Part shown: piece by piece, positions 1-5,421 of the stretch
Layout of the letters: the number at the start of each line of letters is the position of its first letter
How positions within the stretch are numbered: position 1 is the stretch's first letter
Assembly: GCA_964646925.1 (NCBI GenBank)
Contig: CAZYIC010000043.1
Coordinates: 1-5,421 of the forward strand
Length of the DNA stretch: 5,421 bases
Direction of reading: 5' to 3'
Source of the DNA: GWB1-37-8 sp964646925
Lineage (GTDB): Bacteria; Patescibacteriota; Microgenomatia; Levybacterales; UBA12049
Notes under the pieces: generated by a model
What the model saw: only the letters and a program-made list of their open reading frames with translations
The model's database searches: none
Told to the model about the DNA's origin: nothing
Program-made: the position numbers and the translations under genes

Positions 1-105
1 AAAATGATTCATACGAATAGGTGCAAAGCCAGGTGCCAGACGGTACGTCCCGAAGAGTGAGTCTCCCCCCACAGCACAGGGCAAGCCGGCATGAGGCCGT
101 AGAGT
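1..105. other. GC-rich stretch downstream of res, possible structured RNA or remnant
   Basis: No gene is supported here. Bases 21-100 are about 65% G+C by hand count (52 of 80), against roughly 37-43% in the adjoining res gene. Short inverted repeats are visible on the + strand: ATTC/GAAT (8-17), GACG/CGTC with a 3-base loop (39-49) and CGGC/GCCG with a 5-base loop (87-99). The segment GCACAGGGCAAGCC (74-87) closely resembles the 5' core of the GEMM-I cyclic-di-GMP riboswitch, and TGCAAAGCCA (22-31) resembles that riboswitch's GCAAAGCC core. They occur in the reverse of the normal order, so an intact riboswitch cannot be called. A group II intron fragment or another structured RNA are alternatives. 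A C6 run lies at 65-70. The left edge of the window cuts the element. Confidence 0.3.
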
Positions 106-113
106 TTATAAAA
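103..113. repeat. 11-bp direct repeat, copy 1 (3' end of res)
   Basis: AGTTTATAAAA on the + strand, covering the res stop codon. It is identical to 2347-2357. It is AT-rich and short, so chance is a serious alternative. Confidence 0.4.
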
Positions 114-2346
114 CTAAATCGGTCCAGTTATTAAAAGAGTCATCCTTAAAATCCTCACTTGACTTGCCAAAATAAACCCATCTTCCGCGATAATTCCGAT
201 CGGTATTAGTAACTATTCCACCAAAATATATTTTACCCTTTTTGCTTTGGATTTGAACATATTTATACAATCCGTCAATTTTTTGTCCGGCAACCTGTTT
301 TGTTAATCCGGCTTTGGTGTCAAACAAACCAATCCCACCGTCTTTCAACTTCACAATAAAATCAACATAAAATGGTTTCCCCTCTCCGTTGCTGTAACGA
401 ATGGCAAAAAATGTCGCGTCTCTATCACCATTTTTAAACCACCATTCAACACTTGGGGATTTCTCCAAAAAATCAATAAAAGCCGCCTCCGATTTCCATT
501 CATCATCGCTGAAAAACGGTTCCATAACTGATTTCTTAACACTCACTTTCGTGTATTCACTACCATAAGATAAAGTTTCTGGGACATTCCACTTTTCTAC
601 ATCAACCATTTCGCTTTCTCTTCTCTCAACTTCTTCTCTATATTTTTCTTTCGCTTTGTCCAGAACATTAACGAAATGCTGGGAGTTTTTATCGCTTAAG
701 ACCATCCGTACTATTTCTTCCCATACGTCACCATACCACATTGCCAATTCCTGCTCAAAAAACTTGTAGATTGATTCTTTCACTCTTCCGATTGACCGAT
801 CTTCCGGATAGAATGGAGCTAAATTATCTCTCACGAAAAAATCAAATATTTTCTGCAAATCAAAACCTCCTATCTTAATTGCTCGGTCACCAATAATTTT
901 TGCTCCTGCCAAAGCGTCAACATCTTCGGCTTTGTAATCAGAGATAATTTTGAGGTCAAATTTTCTCGCCTTAGTATCAATATATTTCCTTAAGTTGTAT
1001 TCTTTGGCTTGGTTCAAAAAAAATTCTTGAAAAAGCGGCGATAATCTCGTTTTTTCACGGTGTCTTTTGGGGTAGCAAGAAAGTAAATCTATCGGTTTAT
1101 AATCGGCTCGCCTCTTGCTTGTGTAAATAGTGATGTAATCTTTGGCAATATCTTCCTGAATTTCTATATTGTCCAAATTTGTATAAACATAACCATAATT
1201 TAGAATCTCATTTTTGTAATGCCCTTTGTCCGGCTCTGGCATTCGCATAATTCTGCCAACCGTCTGAATTGAAAAAATCGGGCTATGCCACTGCCTAAAC
1301 AAAACCAAAATCTGTGCTCTTGGGCAATCCCAACCTAAAGCAATTGCTTGCTTAAAAATCAAAACTTCAACCTCACTGTCCTGTTCCTCGACATTTTCTT
1401 TGTTAATGTGTTCACCCGATAGCCAAATGGCCAACTTGTTATTGCCTTTTTCTGTTGAGATTTTATATTTATTCCTCAAAATACTTTCTACCCGTTCTCT
1501 TATTCTGTCTTCCAAACTTGTTTTTCTGTCTGGCAATTGAATTAAAATCAAAGGATTAACTTTAACTCCTTCTTTCTGGAATTCATTTACTAATTCCTGC
1601 CTCTTTTGTATCGCCGCGTCCATAACCAATTCTTCGCTTCCGCCGCTTAATTTCTGCGTTTTGATCTTCCCTTCTCGGATAAAATTATCAAAATCGTCGT
1701 TCAAAACAACCGCTTTTTTAATCATTCCTTCCTTTTTAACATCTTCCAGATAAACCGAAACTATATCGTCCCAATCTTTCAAAATAGGCGTTGCCGCCAC
1801 TTCAATAGTCAAATCTGCGTTTATATCTTTGCGTAATTTTGTCGCCGCTTGTTCTTCTTTTTTATCTCTAGCACCAGCAGCAAACCAGCTTTCATCTATA
1901 ATTAAAATTATTTTTCTGCCTTCTTCTTTGGTCCGCTCTAGAACCTTTGAAAGATTAAAATCCTGTTCGTTGTCTCTAATATAAATTGCGTTCTTTTTAT
2001 TGATGCTTTCCCAATTGAAAAACAAAATTTCGTTTTCGCTGATTTTTCTGTCGTCTAAATCTTCAAAATAGGAACACTTTAACGCTCGGCTTGTCTCAAA
2101 ATAACTTTCTAACTTTTCTCGGCTTTGGATATGAAGTTGTCTCGGAGCCGTCCAAATAAAGCCGAGTGATTGTCTGATTTCCCTATCATCAACCAGTTGT
2201 TTCAAAAACTCGGCCATCATTATTGTTTTCCCCGAACCAGTCGGCGCTTTAAAAACCAGTTTTTTACTACCCGACAAATTCAAAAGCTTTTTAGCCTTTG
2301 CTAATAACTCATCTATTGCGTTTTCTTGGTAGATTTTCAGTTGCAT
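106..2346 (-). CDS. res: Type III restriction enzyme Res subunit (SF2 helicase/translocase plus PD-(D/E)XK nuclease)
   Basis: This is the ATP-dependent translocase and endonuclease of a type III R-M system, acting in the cytoplasm in complex with Mod. The 746-residue product shows superfamily 2 helicase motifs in order: Walker A APTGSGKT (34-41), motif II as DESW (151-154), motif III AATP (184-187), the type III-like NWESINKK (111-118), GWDCPRA (338-344) and motif VI QTVGRIMR (361-368). The C-terminal nuclease has VDF (D662) followed by DTK (D676, K678), a complete PD-(D/E)XK-type pair. At 746 residues it is shorter than the roughly 970 of EcoP1I/EcoP15I Res, but the key motifs are present. 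The ATG start lies 3 bases after the stop of the preceding gene with no good Shine-Dalgarno sequence, which suggests translational coupling. Family assignment is firm; cleavage activity and recognition site are not visible in sequence. Confidence 0.93.
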   Translation of the reverse strand: MQLKIYQENAIDELLAKAKKLLNLSGSKKLVFKAPTGSGKTIMMAEFLKQLVDDREIRQSLGFIWTAPRQLHIQSREKLESYFETSRALKCSYFEDLDDRKISENEILFFNWESINKKNAIYIRDNEQDFNLSKVLERTKEEGRKIILIIDESWFAAGARDKKEEQAATKLRKDINADLTIEVAATPILKDWDDIVSVYLEDVKKEGMIKKAVVLNDDFDNFIREGKIKTQKLSGGSEELVMDAAIQKRQELVNEFQKEGVKVNPLILIQLPDRKTSLEDRIRERVESILRNKYKISTEKGNNKLAIWLSGEHINKENVEEQDSEVEVLIFKQAIALGWDCPRAQILVLFRQWHSPIFSIQTVGRIMRMPEPDKGHYKNEILNYGYVYTNLDNIEIQEDIAKDYITIYTSKRRADYKPIDLLSCYPKRHREKTRLSPLFQEFFLNQAKEYNLRKYIDTKARKFDLKIISDYKAEDVDALAGAKIIGDRAIKIGGFDLQKIFDFFVRDNLAPFYPEDRSIGRVKESIYKFFEQELAMWYGDVWEEIVRMVLSDKNSQHFVNVLDKAKEKYREEVERRESEMVDVEKWNVPETLSYGSEYTKVSVKKSVMEPFFSDDEWKSEAAFIDFLEKSPSVEWWFKNGDRDATFFAIRYSNGEGKPFYVDFIVKLKDGGIGLFDTKAGLTKQVAGQKIDGLYKYVQIQSKKGKIYFGGIVTNTDRNYRGRWVYFGKSSEDFKDDSFNNWTDLVL

Positions 2347-2357
2347 AGTTTATAAAA
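2347..2357. repeat. 11-bp direct repeat, copy 2 (res 5' boundary)
   Basis: AGTTTATAAAA on the + strand, covering the stop codon of the HEPN-like gene and the 3-base gap before the res ATG. Together with 103-113 it brackets res exactly, 2244 bases apart. Confidence 0.4.
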
Positions 2358-3201
2358 TACTCTTACCTAACCTTACAATTGATAAATGGTTTAATAGTTG
2401 CTTAAACGCACTTAGGTAACTGGAGTTCAATTCGAAATAGTTTTTATAAAATTCTCTGAATTTATCACTTGTGATATCTTTGTTTAGAAATTCTAGGTCC
2501 CTATAATTTGCTTTTATTCTATACCAATAGAAAAACTCGAATATATTTACTGTACTTTCATCTAAAAAATTCTTCTTAATTTCTTTTGCTTTATTAGTCC
2601 TAAAATTTTTTATTTTTTCGTCTCTTTGCAATTCCTCTAATTTATAAGAAACAAGCTTTCTAAGAATTTGGAGAATTCTTTCTTTTAAGTCAAAGTTCAT
2701 CATTTTTATATTAGAGCCAGCTTTAAACTTTACATTTATAATTTTATTGCAAGAGAAGTTTTTATTAAAAAGTTTCTTGTTAAAAGATAGGTTGTTCTTG
2801 TCCAAATAATTCTTGAACCCCTTCAACAGTTTTCTGTGGGAAGAATTAAACGAAGATTCTTGACCAGTAATTAAGTAGTCTAATATAAGTAGTAAATTAA
2901 AAATAAGATAATAAGATTTTACAGAAATCCATGACACGCAAAGTTCGGCATAATCAGAGTTTTTTAAAATCGTATCGTATTCTCCACGAATGCTATCGGT
3001 AGTTAGTTTTATTAAGTTTATTTTCTTATTCAGAAATTTACTTTCGTTTATCTTTTTATTCAAATCCAGATTACACGAAAGGCTTATTCCTCTAGAAATA
3101 GCATTAACGCACGATGCATAGTTGAGATGCGTCATAAAATCAGGCGGGTGTTCCCGTCCATATTCTTCGTCTTTGATTTTTATCCATCTATTTAAATCCA
3201 T
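2350..3201 (-). CDS. AT-rich all-helical protein, HEPN-like, embedded between mod and res
   Basis: I do not recognise this 283-residue protein as a named family. It is Lys/Asn/Leu-rich and apparently almost entirely helical, with no signal peptide. Two segments recall HEPN domains: a central helix SYYLIFNLLLILDYLITG (96-113) followed by SSHRKLLKGF (120-129), like the AYYAxFHA...SHxxL pattern; and a late helix YRIKANYRDLEFL (227-239), like the R-x-x-ADY element of UPF0332-type HEPN proteins. The canonical RNase signature Rx4-6H is not clearly present, so an inactive or divergent HEPN is possible. Some HEPN proteins are RNases in toxin-antitoxin and abortive systems; a role here is inference. 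Sampled blocks are 17-27% GC, far below mod and res, suggesting separate acquisition. The ATG follows the mod stop by 4 bases, without a visible Shine-Dalgarno. It could instead be a specificity or antirestriction accessory. Confidence 0.8.
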   Translation of the reverse strand: MDLNRWIKIKDEEYGREHPPDFMTHLNYASCVNAISRGISLSCNLDLNKKINESKFLNKKINLIKLTTDSIRGEYDTILKNSDYAELCVSWISVKSYYLIFNLLLILDYLITGQESSFNSSHRKLLKGFKNYLDKNNLSFNKKLFNKNFSCNKIINVKFKAGSNIKMMNFDLKERILQILRKLVSYKLEELQRDEKIKNFRTNKAKEIKKNFLDESTVNIFEFFYWYRIKANYRDLEFLNKDITSDKFREFYKNYFELNSSYLSAFKQLLNHLSIVRLGKSIL

Positions 3202-3205
3202 ATTT

Positions 3206-4858
3206 CTATTTAAAAATTCTCCTATACACTCTTAAAATTGCTTCCGGTATAGGAGATAATTGGACTTTTTGTTTTATATCTTTAAATTCATCGTCAAAAG
3301 TTTCATCGCCCAAAGAGAAAATATAGACACTGAATTTTCCTTTTATATCTTTTATCGCCTTTTTAAAAGCAGTAATTGCCGCTTGGTCCCAAATGATACC
3401 GGTATAATGGTTTGAATTTTTGAAAATTTTAAACATTTCGTCATCTACCACTTTTTCAAAAGTTCCCTCTTTTACGCAAAGCATATCCGTTGCCAGTTTC
3501 GTCAGTCTTATTTTATTCCTATCCGTCGGTTCACCATAATCAACAAAATCAGTTCTGAAATATTTTAAATTACCGCCCAACCCTTCTACTTTTTCGCCTT
3601 TCAAATTTTTATACCCCTCAATAATCTTTTTAATCCTTGGATAACAAATATCCTCGGCGATTTTATAGCCATTACCATTATTATTTTCATTATTAGTACA
3701 GAGAATAAACCGTCGATTGCCACCATCTTCTTTATTAAGTTCTAAAACGGCGTGGCCAGTTGTGCCTGTGCCGGCCATATAATCTAAAATTAGTGCATCT
3801 TTATCAGGAAATAGTTTGATTAGACGCTTCATTAAAGAAACTGGTTTTGGATAATCAAAGATTTTCTTACCAAACATTTCATCTAATGTCTTCTGGGCAT
3901 CCCGCGTAGATTCAATATCATCTATAATGTTTAAGGGTATTTGTTCATCTATATCATCGGGGAATATTTTTATACGTGGAACAGCATTATATTTAGGAGG
4001 AAGGCCAAAAAATATTTTCTTTTGTTTTAGCAATTCATTCATTTCATCTTTTGCACGTTGCCATTGCCTTCTCCAAATAATTCCTGATGGTGATTTAATT
4101 TCAAAATAATTCGGGTGCTGTTTATTAGATCTCTGTTCGGAAAATGAAACACTGCCAGAAAACCAAGGGCCGCGAGAATCATTATCAGGATTTCCGAATG
4201 TATAATTAGCATAACTTAAAATAGACCAAGGTAGTAATTTATTTTTATTTCTAGCATAACAAAGAATATATTGTTGAAGCGTTCTACTCCAACGGTCTTT
4301 TTTCCCTTTCCCGTGTAACCACATAAAATTTTGAACAAAATTATCTTCTCCAAACATTCCTCTATTTTTATCATCCATCAATAATTTTAATTGCGCTACC
4401 TCGTTATCATCAATTGAAATAAAAATTACTCCGGTTTTTTTTAATAAATTTTTCGCCAATCTTAACCTTTTTTCCATAAACGCAAGCCATTTTGAGTGGC
4501 GGTAAGCGTCCTCTTTGTCAACATAGCGGTCGTTGAAAATGAAATCTTTGTTGCCGGTGTTATACGGCGGATCAATATAGATGACATCAACTTTTTTTGC
4601 GTGGGTGTAATTCAAAACCGAAAGAGCATGATAATTATCGCCCTCAATCAGTAAATTTACCGGCCTGTTTTTATCGGTGATTATTTCTTTGTTTTTGACG
4701 TCTTTCAGCACCGGCAGTTTTTCTTTGCACATCTCAACCACATCTTCCGGTTTTTCTTCCCAGACAAGACCATACTTCTTCTTTTTCTTCAATTCCTTTT
4801 TCAGCCGCTCAACTTCGGCTTGAAATTTTTCTACATCATTTGCTTTTATAATTGCCAT
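3206..4858 (-). CDS. mod: Type III DNA methyltransferase Mod subunit (beta-class adenine-N6)
   Basis: Mod transfers a methyl group from S-adenosylmethionine to adenine in an asymmetric recognition site and provides sequence recognition for the Mod-Res complex. The 550-residue product has a Lys/Glu-rich probable coiled coil (about 8-28), EGDNYHAL (72-79), the catalytic motif IV DPPYNTG (96-102), a central variable target-recognition region (about 175-330), YPKP (336-339), and the SAM-binding motif I DYMAGTGTTGHAV (359-371). DPPY before GxG is the beta-class order, typical of type III and some solitary enzymes. MAGTG replaces the usual FAGSG. The length is somewhat under the 600-650 residues of well-studied Mods. 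The ATG is supported by AGGAAG upstream and lies 2 bases after the stop of the small upstream gene. A res gene in the same operon supports type III. The target sequence cannot be read from the protein. Confidence 0.95.
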   Translation of the reverse strand: MAIIKANDVEKFQAEVERLKKELKKKKKYGLVWEEKPEDVVEMCKEKLPVLKDVKNKEIITDKNRPVNLLIEGDNYHALSVLNYTHAKKVDVIYIDPPYNTGNKDFIFNDRYVDKEDAYRHSKWLAFMEKRLRLAKNLLKKTGVIFISIDDNEVAQLKLLMDDKNRGMFGEDNFVQNFMWLHGKGKKDRWSRTLQQYILCYARNKNKLLPWSILSYANYTFGNPDNDSRGPWFSGSVSFSEQRSNKQHPNYFEIKSPSGIIWRRQWQRAKDEMNELLKQKKIFFGLPPKYNAVPRIKIFPDDIDEQIPLNIIDDIESTRDAQKTLDEMFGKKIFDYPKPVSLMKRLIKLFPDKDALILDYMAGTGTTGHAVLELNKEDGGNRRFILCTNNENNNGNGYKIAEDICYPRIKKIIEGYKNLKGEKVEGLGGNLKYFRTDFVDYGEPTDRNKIRLTKLATDMLCVKEGTFEKVVDDEMFKIFKNSNHYTGIIWDQAAITAFKKAIKDIKGKFSVYIFSLGDETFDDEFKDIKQKVQLSPIPEAILRVYRRIFK

Positions 4859-4860
4859 AA

Positions 4861-5184
4861 TTATCTTCCTGCTAAATTTTGACCCAATGGACCTTCAATT
4901 AAATCAATAAATTCCTCAACTAATTCTTTCCATTTAATTATTCCTTTATGCCAAAGTATTATCTTATCAGTCCTATATTTCAATAAACGCAAAAATTTCT
5001 GCCAATTAAAACCTTTAGCGCCGAGATTATCTTTCCACTCTTTCCATAAATATTTAGGCAGCTGATTACCATACCAAACATTTAATGAGTCCCAGTCGAT
5101 CCCTGGACCACCTTTATGTTTGTCTAAATTTCTAATCCAGTCTTTTACTTCTTGAGGCTCTTTTGGTATATAAAAGTTTTTCAT
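4861..5184 (-). CDS. Small Trp-rich protein leading the R-M operon, unknown function
   Basis: I do not recognise this 107-residue protein. It has 8 tryptophans (about 7.5%), no signal peptide or membrane helix, and looks like a compact, basic, mostly helical cytosolic protein. Notable segments are GGPGIDWDSLNVWYG in the N-terminal third, FNWQKFLRLLKYRTDKIILW in the middle and an acidic helix KELVEEFIDLIEGPL near the end. I chose the ATG at 5184. An in-frame TTG at 5193 would add three residues, but it overlaps the -10 box and would lie upstream of the predicted transcript start. The ATG sits 8 bases from the -10 box, so the mRNA is probably leaderless. Being first in the operon and next to a palindromic operator makes a regulator such as an R-M controller possible, but no helix-turn-helix is obvious. 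It could equally be an unrelated conserved protein. Confidence 0.75.
   Translation of the reverse strand: MKNFYIPKEPQEVKDWIRNLDKHKGGPGIDWDSLNVWYGNQLPKYLWKEWKDNLGAKGFNWQKFLRLLKYRTDKIILWHKGIIKWKELVEEFIDLIEGPLGQNLAGR
4865..4870 (-). promoter_or_regulatory. Ribosome binding site for mod
   Basis: The minus strand reads AGGAAG here; its AGGA core is 8 bases before the mod ATG. It lies in the last codons of the upstream small gene. This is the only clear Shine-Dalgarno in the operon: the HEPN-like gene and res lack one at usable spacing. Confidence 0.7.
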
Positions 5185-5206
5185 ATATACCAAGTATATG
5201 GTATAT
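5185..5206. promoter_or_regulatory. Palindromic operator spanning the -10 box
   Basis: A perfect inverted repeat has 8-base arms ATATACCA (5185-5192) and TGGTATAT (5199-5206) around a 6-base spacer that is exactly the -10 hexamer. The pattern and length (22 bp) resemble operators of dimeric helix-turn-helix repressors. A protein bound here would block RNA polymerase. The cognate regulator is not identified. Confidence 0.65.
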
Positions 5207-5220
5207 CAAACAGAAGTCAA
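5193..5220 (-). promoter_or_regulatory. Sigma-70-type promoter of the R-M operon
   Basis: On the minus strand, -35 TTGACT (5220-5215) and -10 TATACT (5198-5193) are separated by 16 bases; each matches the consensus at 5 of 6 positions. Transcription would start around 5185-5187, one to three bases before the ATG at 5184, giving a leaderless or near-leaderless message. It lies in the 46-base gap after radC and would drive the four downstream genes. Confidence 0.75.
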
Positions 5221-5230
5221 GCAACAGAAT

Positions 5231-5421
5231 TCAAAGTAAGTTCTTTTCTTTAAAACTAAAATAAGAATTTTTTACGACAATAATATGATCCTCAACTTCT
5301 ATTCCTAATATTTTACCAGTCTCTACCAATCTTTTTGTAATTATCAAATCTTCCTCTGATGGTTCCGGGTCGCCGGAGGGGTGATTGTGAGCCACGATAA
5401 TCTGGGCTGCCAAGTAGCGGA
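5231..5421 (-). CDS. radC: RadC family JAB/MPN-type protein, C-terminal part (cut by window edge)
   Basis: Only the last 62 full codons are in the window; the reading frame continues beyond the right edge, so the TTG at 5413 is internal, not a start. The visible part begins RYLAAQIIVAHNHPSGD, followed by PEPSEEDLIITKRLVETG and the DHIIV and SFKE segments that characterise the end of RadC (DUF2466). The JAMM-type zinc site HxHPS with a downstream Asp is intact. The stop is TGA. Despite the name, a DNA-repair role is not well supported in the family; RadC-like proteins are common on mobile elements and near defence genes. No terminator is visible before the R-M promoter, so read-through is possible. 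The N-terminal helix-hairpin-helix region cannot be assessed. Confidence 0.93.
   Translation of the reverse strand, partial: RYLAAQIIVAHNHPSGDPEPSEEDLIITKRLVETGKILGIEVEDHIIVVKNSYFSFKEKNLL

Noticed and set aside
60..105. Intrinsic terminator after res
   Set aside because: The CGGC/GCCG hairpin at 87-99 is short and is not followed by a T tract on the minus strand, so a rho-independent terminator is not supported.
1..105. tRNA, tmRNA or SRP RNA gene
   Set aside because: No T-loop GTTCGA-type element, CCA end or SRP GGAAG/AGCAG core could be found on either strand.
351..542. 63-codon minus-strand open frame inside res
   Set aside because: It lies wholly within the res coding sequence in another frame, has no recognisable motif, and res is strongly supported here by its nuclease motifs.
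3927..4109. 60-codon plus-strand open frame antisense to mod
   Set aside because: It is antisense to the target-recognition region of mod, has no recognisable domain, and is best explained as a by-product of the mod coding sequence.
5185..5193. TTG start extending the small protein by three residues
   Set aside because: The TTG overlaps the -10 hexamer and lies upstream of the predicted transcription start; the ATG at 5184 fits better.
5231..5413. A complete 60-residue protein starting at TTG 5413
   Set aside because: The frame stays open to the window edge and the residues before it (RYLAA) continue RadC homology, so this is a truncated RadC, not a small gene.
1..5421. CRISPR array or insertion sequence
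   Set aside because: There are no regularly spaced repeats and no transposase; the only repeats seen are the 11-bp pair around res and the operator palindrome.

Overview
The window holds a compact type III restriction-modification (R-M) operon. Every recognisable gene is on the minus strand, so the biological order runs from high to low coordinates: the 3' end of a radC-family gene (cut by the right edge), a promoter with a palindromic operator, a small Trp-rich protein of unknown function, the DNA methyltransferase Mod, an AT-rich all-helical protein with HEPN-like features, and the helicase-nuclease Res. The last 105 bases, downstream of res, are GC-rich and look like structured or foreign sequence, with no convincing gene.

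Organism: coding GC is low to moderate (about 37-45% in most hand-counted 60-base blocks of mod and res, lower in parts of mod), genes are packed with 2-4 base gaps, and TAA, TAG and TGA all serve as stops. Together with the short protein lengths this fits an uncultivated small-genome bacterium such as Patescibacteria/CPR. That is inference; nothing here is a taxonomic marker.

Layout: 5231-5421 is the RadC C-terminus with an intact HxHPSGD metal-binding motif. At 5185-5220 there is a near-consensus promoter (TTGACT, 16 bases, TATACT) whose -10 box is exactly the spacer of a perfect 8+8 bp inverted repeat; predicted transcripts would be leaderless or nearly so. 4861-5184 encodes the Trp-rich protein, 3206-4858 Mod (DPPY and GTG motifs intact), 2350-3201 the HEPN-like protein, and 106-2346 Res (Walker A, motif VI and a PD-(D/E)XK nuclease intact). 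The gaps are 2, 4 and 3 bases, so one transcript probably serves all four genes.

How they may work together: Mod should methylate an asymmetric adenine site and, with Res, cut unmodified invading DNA. The HEPN-like gene sits exactly between the two R-M subunits and is much more AT-rich (17-27% GC in sampled blocks). It reads as an acquired accessory, possibly an RNA-targeting or abortive component. The operator suggests the operon is repressed or autoregulated. No regulator with a recognisable DNA-binding motif is visible in the window; the small leading protein is one candidate.
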